This document shows positions 37,081 to 47,880 of a DNA stretch of 64,000 nt, piece by piece (the first letter of the stretch is position 1; each line of letters begins with the position of its first letter). Source of the stretch: Desarmillaria ectypa. Lineage: Eukaryota > Basidiomycota > Agaricomycetes > Agaricales > Physalacriaceae. The stretch lies in assembly GCA_030407005.1 (NCBI GenBank), contig JAUDYN010000013.1, positions 248,001-312,000 of the forward strand, written 5' to 3'. The notes under the pieces were generated by a model, which ran no database searches, was not told the DNA's origin, and saw only the letters and a program-made list of their open reading frames with translations. Both the position numbers and the translations under genes were made by a program.

Positions 37081-37964
37081 ACCTGAATTTCCCCTGTTCC
37101 ATTTGTTCTGGCCGCTACTTTGCGACGGCCCTCGTCATCAGTAAACTACTTTGCGCTAGAAAAGGGCCCGTGTTGCGCCACCATAAAAATGTCTGATCTG
37201 GGTCCGTGCGGTGGGTAGAGGGTGTATCGTATCATTCATCTGACCTCTAACCAAAGGGGGGACAAGAAGCTACAATTTATTCGAAGCCTTGAGGTGATTA
37301 CTCCGGCGGTGGAAGCGGGATTAATAATTTTCTAATTTTTATCGTGCTATTGGGTGGATCATGGAACGAGCTCAATCTCAGAGGGTCCCAGTCAGTATTG
37401 TGGCTGTCGGTTTTTAACTACGCAAGAGACGAGTGACGCCACCTCGTATCACGCGGCCTGAACAATTTACATACCTATTCACATCAATGTTTGATAGAGT
37501 TCTTGGACACACGGGGGAGTTGAGTAGGGGAAAAAAAAGTACAACGCCACGGGATTGGAATCTAGGGTGGGCATGAGGTGAATTGAAATTGGTAATGATG
37601 GATGGGGATAAGGTGGAGATTTTGAGTCAAGAGGCTGCGTCCTCTCTCCATACATGACTGGCTAGCACGAGGCAGTGAATATTATGAGTAATTTTTTTGG
37701 TTCCGTGGAAGTATATCATAAGGGAAGGGACAAGGGAACCGTACAAAGAAAGAGTTCAGGCAAATGGATAGGGAAGAGAATACAAGGGGAAAAAAAGACG
37801 ATTACGTTTTACATAATTCTCAGCAGGGCCGGACCTCCGAGCCCACGTTCACGGGCCCTTTCTTAATCGCAGCGTTCGCATTCAAATCCGAGATCTAATC
37901 ATTCCTACCTCCCCCCAACTTACTCTCACTCTCTCCCAGCGACACCCCTTCCCTCCGACTTGCG
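37081..37964. other. intergenic, upstream region of the HMG-box gene
   Basis: About 880 bp. Pyrimidine-rich DNA ('cctccccccaacttactctcactctctccc', 37908-37938) directly before the start codon is typical of a fungal core promoter. No other features seen. Confidence 0.4.
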
Positions 37965-39064
37965 ATGCCTAAAACACTCTCCAGCGACATGGGTACTCAG
38001 ATTGTCTGGACTCTGCCTTCATCTCCCTCTTCGCACCCTCAGTCACCGGCCCAGTCTCCCCGCCACAGTAAAAAGAAACCTCCGACTCATATCCCACGCC
38101 CGCCCAATGCCTTCATTCTATTTCGCTCGTCTTTTATTAAATCGCAACATGTCTCTACCGACGTCGAAACGAACCACTCGACCCTGTCCAAGATCATTGG
38201 GATGACATGGCAGGGACTCCCAGAGGGCGAGAGGCAGGTATGGCACGACAAGGCGCGTGCGGCGCTCGACGAGCACAGGCGGCGATTCCCTGGATATGCG
38301 TTCCGGCCCGGTAAAGAAGGCGGGGGAGAGAGTAGAACAAAAGGACGGCGGAAGGTCCGGGAGGTTGAACCGAAGGATACGAAGAGGTGCGCCAAGATTG
38401 CGGAGTTACTTGTGGAAGGATTGAAAGGCGCTCAGTTGGACGAGGCGATCAAGGAGTTTGACAAGACGCACGTCCCGGAGATTATTACGCGATTTGAGGT
38501 GCCGATTACCGAGAGTGCATTTAGGCAAGAAAAGGGCAAGGAGGAGAGGGCGAGGAAAACGTCTTCCGTGGTATGTTTTCCGTGTTTGTTTTCGGTGGAA
38601 TTTTCTAATGGTTGGCGTAGAAACGCGAGCGTTCGACTCCCCCTCCTCCCCCACCTCCCCCCCTTGTTCTTGAACCAGCTGCACCTATCGTGTCCACCGA
38701 GTTTGGGGCGCCAGTTGTCGATCTTGATGCGGCATTCCTCAACTCTCTCTGCACCAACAATTCGTCGTACTACCCCGAGTCTCCTAACTCGTACGATTGT
38801 TTCTCTCCTGCCCAGTCCGACTTTTCTTCCTTCCTCTACCCCTCTCCCGCCGAGACGTATTCTTACGACTACACCCCCTGCACTTCTCCCATCGAGTACA
38901 GTTCCCCGGCTTCTTTTTTCCCAGAGGCCAGTCCTGTAGCGGTTGATAACACCGTCGATTACTATCTTTCCACAAACCTTCCGAACGAGTATCTCAATGA
39001 CCTCATGGATTTCAGTTTCCCGCAGCCTGGAATTGCGCAATGGGAGGGCTTCTCGCTGGCGTAG
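37965..39064 (+). CDS. HMG-box transcription factor (MATA_HMG-like), 349 aa
   Basis: Exon 1 (37965-38570) and exon 2 (38621-39064) are split by a 50-nt phase-0 intron (GTATGT…CGTAG). Residues about 44-115 form an HMG box: HIPRPPNAFILFRSSFIKS, HSTLSKIIGMTWQGLPEGER, VWHDKARAALDEHRRRFPGY. The box is followed by a basic KGRRKVREVEPKD stretch and a helical region. Exon 2 begins with KRERSTPPPPPPPPL and continues into a Ser/Tyr/Pro-rich, acidic low-complexity segment, likely an activation domain, ending EYLNDLMDFSFPQPG…WEGFSLA. HMG boxes of this kind bind and bend DNA in the minor groove. Relatives in fungi control mating and sexual development, but this box alone does not say which process. The gene is intact and flanked by opposite-facing repeat copies. 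Confidence 0.92.
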
Positions 39065-40420
39065 AGTTCTTTTTATTATTATTATTCATTCATTGTATAT
39101 ACTTGTCCTTTCCCACACCTCTCACTCCCCTCTTCCTGTCATTTATCACCAACCGTTTTGCGTCTTTCTTGGTTATCACTGAGCTGTATCACACACAGAG
39201 AGTCTCTGTGTTGTACCGGATGTTCATGTATTTAGTACTGCGATTCACGAACGACCGAATGAAAATAAATTGAAATTGAAAAAGAATTCATTCATATTGC
39301 GGCAGTAGGGCGTGTATCTAAGGGTTACGCGGTGTGAATATGTACGAAGGATTTGGAATTTGGAAATATGAACGCCGTTATCATTGGGGGTCGCGGTGTG
39401 GCGTTAGCGGCCGGTATCGCTAGGTGGACTCTGGAGAGGGCCAACTCTATTCCACTTCCATGCCTATATCATGAGGAACGACGATTCCCCACGCAGCCCG
39501 AGAATTCACGACAGACAATGACATAGTGATTGACTGGCAGTGGCGAATATACTTGTCATGGCCACACAAAAAAAAAAGAATCGCCCGAGGTGATAGTAAG
39601 CATAACTAATCGATTAATGGCGACGACATACGATACGACGGGGTCAAGGGTATATCGGCATCGGACCCAGCGAGGGAATAGGCACATAATGAGCGGATTA
39701 TGACATCGGTTGGCCACCCAACTATGACGTCTCTGTCTCTACCTCGGACTGGAAGACGGACCGAACGAGGGATTAGAGAGAGAAAGTACGACATTGGTGG
39801 CCACGACTCGGAAAACAGGGCAGAGGGTATGAGAAGACGAACTACTATGAGCTAGAAAGCGACATCGACATCGGGAGGTTGATCCAGGGTTAAGTGAAAG
39901 CTGATCGGGGGAGTCACAGCAGACAGGGACGACGGTGGCCACACAAGAAAGAAGCATTTGTATAGCGGGACCGTCATAAGTAAGCGAGCGGGAGTCTCGG
40001 AGAAAAGTATACATAATACAGGTCAGCAGGCGATGTACAAAACGTCCAAGCCACAAGTGTCGAGTCCATTGATCTTCTCTGCTTGAAGTTTTTCAGACAC
40101 AAGCCAAGGCTTCAAGGCGGGAGAGAGCACGGACGCGAAACCTTGCCTTCCGCGGATCATCGCGAATTGAACTTGCCCCAATAAAATTTTATTGAAAACA
40201 CGAGTTGCTAATTATTCCGAAGATTCCACGTAATTGAAAGAAAGAGCGGAAGGGTAGGCGTACGTGGAACTTTCTCACACCGACACGAGGCGGGGGAGAC
40301 TTTTAACGTGAACATTAATGGGCGGGAACGATGCCGGTGATACCTCGGTGTGAGTAAGTGAAAGTCGAGACTCGTAGTGGCGGTGGCTGTGAACACGACA
40401 GAGACAAAGTACAAGGGGGC
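39065..40420. other. intergenic and repeat-derived DNA, no gene
   Basis: AT-rich 3' flank of the HMG gene (39065-39300), then purine-rich DNA whose reverse complement is pyrimidine-rich, like the other repeat copies. Frames such as 39739-40056 (minus) carry no motif. Confidence 0.4.
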
Positions 40421-40429
40421 CCCGACCGG

Positions 40430-41300
40430 CGGTATTAACTTATGTAAGTCAGAAGAGAATAGACTCGACTGAACTCAGAACCCCATGTGCTACAGCGATT
40501 TTTGGGTGCATGTGCGTTGGGTGGACGGCTATCAAAAGAGGCACGCAGAGGATAACATACATCCGAGCATAGTGATTGGCAGCTATAGGAGTATGGCGTT
40601 AAGACATGCTATTATTGCTGTTATAAATCAGCCGGGGTGCTAGGAGAGGGCTTGCCGTTTTCATGACAAGACTAGACGTGCTGACTTTGAGTGTGATAAA
40701 TTGCAGCGGGGTCTTTTCGCGGAGGGATCGAATTGCCTAAAGCAAACTCGAGAGACCGGTTGCCAGGAGAAGAAAAAAAAAAGATTGCGTACAGGCGAAA
40801 GGTGAATACAAGAAAGCGCGCGGGTGAATCTACGAGAGAAGTCTTGGACGGAAGAACAGTAATTTCGTGCCCATGATTCGACCTTCGAGCATTCATTAGC
40901 ACGGTTAAGGCAAGTTCAAAGGATGAGTATTAGAACAATGATGCGGGAGGTAGCATGGGTGGGGAGAGAAACACCGTCTCGTGTCTAAGAACCGTTCCGG
41001 TGCCCGCATGAGACCGAGCACTGCATGTTCTCTAACCCATGCGTGGACCTCTCCTAGATGAACACAGGATCCAGCCTTCGTTGAATCGTATGGTTCGGTT
41101 GCACACGTTGCTGGATCCTCGATCGTTTTGGAAAGAATGGTTGGTGCGGTATGGGGTAATAGATTGTTGGTGAGTGTTTCGGAACGGGCTCGTTACGGAA
41201 GACAGAAGATGTCGTGACGGAGCAGGGAGTCTACGGACGGATTTAGTTGGACGGCCGAGCGAGGGGCAGATGGGGGGTATTCGTGCATGCATCTGACAGA
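40430..41300 (-). repeat. dispersed repeat family, reverse copy 1
   Basis: The reverse complement of 40910-41190 matches 33230-33480 on the plus strand ('ccgcaccaaccattctt', 'cgatcgaggatcc', 'ttctt aga' around the former GGTTCTTAG). 40430-40900 also matches 42940-43440 in the same orientation ('atagactcgactg', 'cagctatcaaa.agaggcac', 'gaattgcctaaa'). Confidence 0.7.
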
Positions 41301-41975
41301 GTGCTAAGGCCAAAAATTCCGTATGGCGAGTATGGAGAACGCGTGGTACCAATACAAAAGTTGAAAGAACGTGAGAACTTGCGTGAATTGGAAAAGAGTG
41401 ACCAGGAAACTCGCAATTTAGGGGATGTTTTCTTTCCAGGTTTAGGTGTACAGATGAATCATGAAATGAATAAATTAGCTGCTAAGCCCGAGGTCAATTT
41501 GGCTTGGTTTGAATAGATAATCATGGAAGAACAGTGGTAAAACCGTGGCTCGGAAAGTAAAAGAGATCCCACTGACTCCCGGAGATCAATAGCTCATAAA
41601 GTTCAAGTGCGGTATAGATACCAATTATAAGTAGTGATGAAGATATCCGAGCTAACTCAGAGAAAGCGACGACCGTGTTTGAATCCGCGCATGGTGGCGG
41701 TTATTAGCATGGATCGCCGGACCACCGGACCGCGATGACTTAGTTTCCCACGTTCACACTGCGAAAAATCGCCAGCGAGTCGCTTTTTTCTGTCTCTTGC
41801 ATGTTGCTTGCATGATCCGAATCTTCATGTCTTCCTATAATAATTCATCTACTATTCAAAACTTGATAACTTAAGATCAACCTCGCAATAGTTCTTCGAC
41901 CACTCGCTTGCCCATTCTAGTCAACTCACCTGCTCCACTTGAGGAAAGGCTACTATTCATCGGCAGATGTCATGG

Positions 41976-42065
41976 CCTCTGGTCGTATATCAGTTAGTAC
42001 ACGCGCCTGTTATGCTATCGAAGCGTAGTGGCGCGCGCAAGCTGGGTTCGAGTCCACCCAGAGAG
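41976..42065 (+). repeat. near-intact tRNA-Asp-like copy with GTT anticodon triplet
   Basis: Follows the 35.1-kb tRNA-Asp almost base for base: CCTCTGG acceptor, GTATATCAGTTAGTAC D arm, CGCGC/GCGCG anticodon stem and a loop CTGTTA plus a 19-nt insert at the intron position. The anticodon triplet is GTT rather than GTC. One nucleotide is missing from the 3' T-stem strand (CTGGG against CCAC) and the outer acceptor pair is C·A. I think it is a tRNA pseudogene, but a young one. Confidence 0.7.
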
Positions 42066-42529
42066 TATTGTGCATGTTCAGTAGCTATTGTTTTTTTGCG
42101 GTCTAACAATACAGGCCTCTCAAGTCTTCATAACTCATATATTGCACAAGTTACGATATATTCAGAACGTGGGAAATATAGCCAAACGCTAAACATGCAG
42201 GAAGCGCGTACGAGATCAATATGACTGGGAGAATGCTCATTACCTGGATGATACAGGATCCAATGCGAGATTTTAAATTAGGAGAATGACCTCCAATGTG
42301 GAGAAGGCCTGAACCGATTCGTTGGCGTCCTTCTCGCACACTGAAGAAGAGCGCACCTCAGGATTGACTGTTAATCGTAGCGCTGCACTGAAGGGGTAAT
42401 TCAGAGGGTCCCATAGACGATATGAAAAGAGAAACAAAATAGTCGAACGGATCACAGGAAAGAGCCTAGTATCTTCTCAAAAGCGGTTCCTGGTGTACAA
42501 GAAAGTACTGGGAGGTTACTAAAGGTCTC

Positions 42530-43480
42530 ACGGGTGCATTGAAAAAGGTAGAACGTCGACGAGACGGTTCTCCATCAATGATCAGTGATCACGAGGTTCT
42601 TTCGCACGACCGGGAAAAGGAGATCAGCGAAGGATTAGAATAGAGTGGGTTGCTGCAAAATTCCAGCTGGGGATGAAGGTCCTGTCGTGATGCGCCAGTT
42701 AAATGTGAGGCTTTGCGACGGAAAAGAGAACGGCAGTAAATACAACGTTATATATAAAGGGCTAGACGTTCGCGACTTTGCGTTGACGATGGTGACCTCG
42801 AGGACAACACACTGGGATGAAAATTGAGGATAGATATACGGTGATATGTCACCAGGCCAATTCAAGTGACAAACGCAGTCGAAGTCGTGGGGAATCGATA
42901 CTATAGTCACCATAGAGCAAAATACAAGGACTCAACCGGCAGTATTAAATGAGAGGGGAATAGACTCGACTGTCCCATGTGCTGTATTTTTGAACCATGT
43001 GGCTTGCACAGACAGCTATCAAATAGAGGCACGGGGTAGGATAACATCAGTTCGAGCCTAGCCAAAGGAGATACAAGAGTATGATGTCGATTCTTATTGA
43101 ATTTGCTAAAGCAGCTCGACCCGGTGACTTCGACTCGGTAGGCTCTGCAACGGCGGTAGTAACTTTTGATATGTGTTAGGGAGAAATACATCAGTACCAT
43201 TGATTTGGAGTGGGATATTCCATGGAGAGATCGAAATGCCTAAAACCAAAGAGCGCCGGCGCAATCAGGAACGTGAAATTCTAGACAGAACGGTTTCCAG
43301 GAGAAATAATGGAAGTCCGACAATCTTCGTGGAATACAAAGGTAAGAAAGCGCACGGGTGAATCCAGGAGAGAAGCCGGGGCGGAAGAACAGTCATTTGG
43401 GGCTCTTTGTTCGAGTACCCATTAAGGAACGTTCCAAGAATAGATATTAAAATAAAGATCACTCGAGAATTATCGTCTCT
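42530..43480 (-). repeat. dispersed repeat family, reverse copy 2
   Basis: Matches the forward copy at 33.0-34.4 kb in reverse complement and copy 1 directly. The minus-strand frame 42635-42913 (92 codons) falls inside, but it is not kept open in other copies, so it is not treated as a gene. Confidence 0.7.
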
Positions 43481-44079
43481 GCCCTCGGGGAAAGTACAAA
43501 AATAAAAAGAGCAAAGTCCGGGAGGTGGATATCATCTCTCGGATGAGATCAATGTTCCAATGTCGGGCAATAATAATACACACATATGAAAACAAGGCCC
43601 CAGAATCATCATCATGAATCAGTGAATATCGATTAAATACTGGGAAGTAGCAATGAGAATAGTCTAAGTAGTGAAATTTCGGGGGGCCTTGGACTGTGAC
43701 GTAACCGAACAGATAAGAACTGTCGGATAACCCCCGCGGATCAAAGATCAGGCACGTTTACCCAGCGAGCTAGAACAGAACAGTTCAAGTTTGCTTAGAG
43801 AAGGAAGGTAGGTAGGCAAACGAGTACAGCACACTACAAAACCTAGCTATTTAAATACCTCTTGTATCCTTCTAGTACTTTCCACCTCTTAATAACCTTT
43901 TAGTCAGCAAGACTCGGGCTAAATGGACATCGTGCTAGCTCGCACAGCCACAGGGTCATTTTTCACACGAAGGGGACAGCGAAACAGGAAGGCCAAGCAG
44001 ATCGGATAAACGGCTGGAATATAGAGGTTAGCATCATCAAAGGGTAACAGTTAAGAGTAGTGAACAAGGGGATACTGAA

Positions 44080-45050
44080 CCTAAACTTTGAAGTTCTCGC
44101 CAGTACAATGAAAGCGCAGAACGTCGACGAGCTACACGTACGGTCCTATATCATTTATCAGTAAACCAATGACAATCTAGAAGAACCATTCTTTGCTGAC
44201 CGACCAGGAACAAAAGATCATCAGGTGTTTCTGCCAATTCCAGTTGGGGATGAAAGGTATTGCAAGACAGATGTGAGAAAGACCGTGAATTAAGTACAAT
44301 GTCGTGAATTGTGATGATGGCCAGGACCGCGGACGTGATAAAGTTCAGGCAGGCATTACGCGTCATTCGTGAGAATATATTGTGAATGAGAAGAGGGTGT
44401 GATAGACCGGACGAGAAATCCGGAAATATTAGAAGGGATGGATGTCCTCGGAACAAAGACAAGAAATCTCGTCGCAGCGTCCTGGGAGAGAAGTCTTCTT
44501 TTTTTTTTGGATTTCTCATGCGCAAGGTATTCGTTCAGGAGTGCGATCATCTCCGACGGGGTGTATAAAAGAGCGATTGCTTAGGTGATATACGGAGAGG
44601 CCAAGTATAGTTGATATAGTGTTGACCTGGTAACAGCTATTCATGCATCTGGCAAGACTTGTACGAGACGATTAAATAGCACATACGTCATGATGTCAAA
44701 AATACAATAAAACTTTATCCGTTAAAGGAAGGCATCGCTCTCGTAAGATGGAAGAGTTAGGTCTTCGAAACGGAGACTAAAATCATTGGTATAAAGCAGG
44801 GAGCCGTAAACTTGGCATTCGTAAATGTTATAACTATTGCAGTGGGAGGCTTTCTAAGTAGAGAATACTAAATTGTTAGCTACTAGAGCTCGAGAAGAGC
44901 TCGTTAAATACTACAGCATGTATCTAGAATGTTCTACTAAAGTACCTAATTATATCCTAGTATCGTGCCTAATTGATGGTACTGAAGGTTCAGGAATCTT
45001 CCGGCACATGCCTGAAGTTGCAAATCCCAACAGCAAATATCTGATTTGAC
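44080..45050 (-). repeat. dispersed repeat family, reverse copy 3
   Basis: 44850-45045 in reverse complement matches 34460-34675 closely, including 'gtactttagtagaac.ttctagatacat.ctgtagtatttaa' and the final 'ctcccac'. 44100-44260 corresponds to 34280-34440. A 124-codon minus-strand frame (44151-44525) overlaps but carries no recognisable motif. Confidence 0.7.
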
Positions 45051-45772
45051 AGATATACTTCAATCTCTGAGCGGGAAAGTCTCGTAATTTCCTTGGGAGC
45101 GAGGCAGTATATAAACGAAAACAGAAATATGCAGAAGGCGATGACGATAGTGCACAGGGAAGCTTTGACAGACTACCGGTCCGATTTGTCCCATCGTATT
45201 GACTCGCGGTTTCCCGGATACTTTACCTCTCCGCCTCTCGTCAGGAGTGTACATATCTGAAAGATGGTTGGCGTCCGGTTTAATTAGAAACGACCACTCT
45301 AGATCACGCTCAAATTGATAATCTCTCTGCTTTTCTGCTTGCGAAACCTGTCCATCGTTGTAAGTTACGTATCTCAAAGAATAATCCTGCATATTTATGA
45401 ACACTACTACATTCTGGTTTCTCTCTAAAAGAAAATATACTTACTTCTCAGCATCCAAAGGACCATTTGTTCAAGCAAATTCATCCTGCCATCCCCATTT
45501 GAACGAGCTTCGTTCGAATACAATAGTAATTTTCGCATGTAGACTTGCTGGAGACGAGCAGGTGTCCGCCAGTAACAGTCCAAGAAACAAGCACTAACGG
45601 TATCAGAAAATCCAACATCAAACATGTTGGGAGTAAGAGCAATGTGAGGATTGTACGGTATATTTAATCACACTACTTTATCAGGGATATACTATGCTAA
45701 AAGATTGCTTTCGAGAACCATACAAAAGAGACTATCCAAGCGAAACAATTCTGAAGTCTCTATCTGGTGTTT

Positions 45773-45840
45773 GGGCCCAGACTTCGTGATGTACCAAGTT
45801 TAATGACAAGGGTACGGGAAAGCCGATATACTACCAGAGA
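45773..45840 (-). repeat. degenerate tRNA-Asp-like sequence
   Basis: Starts TCTCTGGTAGTATATCGG, identical to the first 18 nt of the intact tRNA-Asp. A perfect GTACC/GGTAC hairpin then presents CTTGTCA, keeping the GTC triplet. The T arm is lost (GTCTGGGCCC only), so it cannot be a working tRNA. Confidence 0.6.
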
Positions 45841-46172
45841 CTTGTGATCTTGCAACTGGAAAGGATTCTATGGGAGTGGCATGTGGATAGAAGAAAATGC
45901 CTGTTAATAAAGGTTTAGTCAGGGGATCGGACTGGTGCATATTTGTTCAGGCTGAATGAGGCCTGAGTCGAACCCAGCATGTAGGTATTTACATTATCCC
46001 TAAACGATTCCTCGAGCAGTCAGAATTCCCGAAAATTACACCCGAAGTGGTCAGGGATCCGAGTGATGATTATATGATAGCAGTCACTCCCACCATTTAT
46101 CACGTCCAAAAAACTTGTTCCCTAAGTCCCCCAAAAAAAGAAGCGTATTGAACGCATATGCATTTATCGTCG

Positions 46173-46249
46173 AGATGGGGGTGGAACCCAGTATTGACAC
46201 AAAAGATGACTGGCAGTAGTATATTTGGCGTGTTCTACACTACCAGACA
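46173..46249 (-). repeat. degenerate tRNA-like sequence
   Basis: Begins TGTCTGGTAGTGTAGAACAC and ends CTGGGTTCCACCCCCATC. Head and B-box region are recognisable; anticodon arm not foldable. Confidence 0.5.
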
Positions 46250-46410
46250 CTTGCTATTTACAGCCTAACTGATCGACCTGAATGGCTTCTATATGAGGAC
46301 AAGGGGTGAGGAGCTTCATTCCATCCAGCTTGCAGAATACGTATTTCAAGGGGTCAAAATAAAACATTCTGCTACTCTGGTCTTGGAAGAAGAAATAGGT
46401 GATTCGATAT

Positions 46411-47157
46411 TAGTAGCGGTCAGAGTCGCACTTTTCGGGTCGATTTAGTGGAGTGATTTTGATCGGATTCTTCACCTCGGTTTTATTAAAATCGCGCTTT
46501 TATATCTGACCGTCAACCTCTTTAAGTCGATTTTTGAGCAGCCGTTTTGCATGGTATGTCACTCACGCCACTTATTCGTGAAGGTATTGCTTTGGGACAT
46601 ATCAATTTCAGACGCAGACTTGATGCCAGCGTCAGTTTGGCCCAATTCCTCATGATATAAGCGTACCTTCTTCTCCATCCTACGTGATCTCTTCAGTCAA
46701 CTGGTACATCTGTAGGGGTGAATCTTACGCAACATACCCTGTGAGTCTATTTTTAATTTTAAGAGCCCAGGCTCTACGACGCTTAGGGTACTTTGATATC
46801 TTTTCCCAGATAACGGTGTAGCCCGGGAGGTTGGAAAAGATAGTGTCTGCAAGGCACCATCGATATTCGTTCTTGTTGGCCTTCTTGCGGGCAGGTAGAG
46901 TGGCTTTTTTAGACGTGCGAAGAATAATAGTCGTGGTGTAAAGTAAATGAAAATAAATTTCTGAAGATTACTTAATACACAAGGGGGAGGGCAAAAAAAT
47001 CGACCAAGAAAATCGTGGCGTCGATTCGCAAAACACCTGTCGTAGGTGTTTCGTGGATCAGTCGATTTTTGGCAAAATCGCATTTTTGGCTCATCAAAAA
47101 TCGAGCAATGAATCGATCAAGAAATCGACCCGAAAAGCACGACTCTGACCGCTACTA
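46411..47157. mobile_element. second non-autonomous DNA transposon (747 bp) with 36-bp TIRs
   Basis: The left end TAGTAGCGGTCAGAGTCG and the right end, reversed, match over about 36 bp with two differences, through CTTTTCGGGTCGATTT. Inside the tips the words TCGATTT and AAATCG recur many times on both sides (46440-46545 and 47040-47140), as in the subterminal repeats that bind transposase in hAT/CACTA-type elements. Counting the TIR from AGTAGC, the flanks share ATT, a possible 3-bp target duplication; an 8-bp duplication is absent. The interior holds a 128-codon minus-strand frame (46697-47083) with no transposase motif. Confidence 0.75.
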
Positions 47158-47238
47158 TTGTTGGTGAAGTCTCAGGGTAGATGAGTATTAGAGAACCAAG
47201 AACTAAAAAATATGGTAACCATTGAGCTGCATGCACTC

Positions 47239-47293
47239 TCGCAGGGAGTTGAACTCCTCTTTCGCACACATGCACCTACCAATAGTCTGGGAT
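47239..47293 (-). repeat. truncated tRNA-like sequence
   Basis: On the minus strand 'cagactattggtaggtgcatgtgtgcgaaag' is followed by 'aggagttcaactccct', a T arm with B box. It directly abuts the TIR element on its right side. Confidence 0.45.
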
Positions 47294-47629
47294 TTTGTGA
47301 AGGGGGCGCCATGTGAGATCAAATGCACAGGGCGATATGCTGAAGATGGCAGGTGAACTTCGAATCAGGAAGAGTGACCATGTTAAACCAATTCTCCCTA
47401 GCAGAGCAGTGTCTTGACTTGCTGGGGCAGCTTCCAGTGCTCTGGTGCCTTGATGTCGAGAATTGCATGATCGTTTTCTGTAGAAAATAGGAACAACATT
47501 CGCCGATGCAGGAGCGTGGCCAATGTCCAATTTGAATTTCAGAGATGAACGCATAAGTGAGAGTGTGGCTTCGGTACCCTGTCCCCATGGGTTCCAACGA
47601 ATAGCAAATAGGACCGCTGGATCTTTTCT

Positions 47630-47880
47630 CCTAAGCTAGAAGATGGTGACTGAGTCAACGAGATATGCACTGGGTCGCATGAGGCGTGCGACTTGGAGGG
47701 TATGTTGGTTTCTGAGCTGCATCCTGGTGCAAATGTAGGAGGTAAGAGTAGTATTTCTGTATGTACGCATCCTGATGAAACAGACTATGTATCTACGAGA
47801 CAGTCTATTATTTTTTAAGATTGCGCTGACAATGGCAGACACGGTGAGATTAGTATCTCCAGACAAGCATGAAAGAGCTT
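47630..47880 (-). pseudogene. cytochrome P450 fragment
   Basis: The minus-strand frame contains RNQHTLQVARLMRPSAYLVD, which matches INQNTVQVAHSMRPGAYLVD in the intact P450 at 56.3-56.4 kb, and nucleotide similarity extends upstream through the intron position. Only this exon is present, with no heme or I-helix regions nearby, so it is a relic of a duplicated copy. Confidence 0.75.

Noticed and set aside
37965..39064. Calling the HMG-box gene the mating-type locus
   Set aside because: Basidiomycete mating loci are normally homeodomain and pheromone/receptor genes; none is present here, and HMG boxes of this type have many other roles.
42635..42913. 92-codon frame as a gene conserved in the repeat family
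   Set aside because: The corresponding positions in other copies contain stops and shifts, so the frame is not kept.
46697..47083. 128-codon frame inside the 46-kb TIR element as a transposase
   Set aside because: No transposase motif and too short; probably an internally deleted element.
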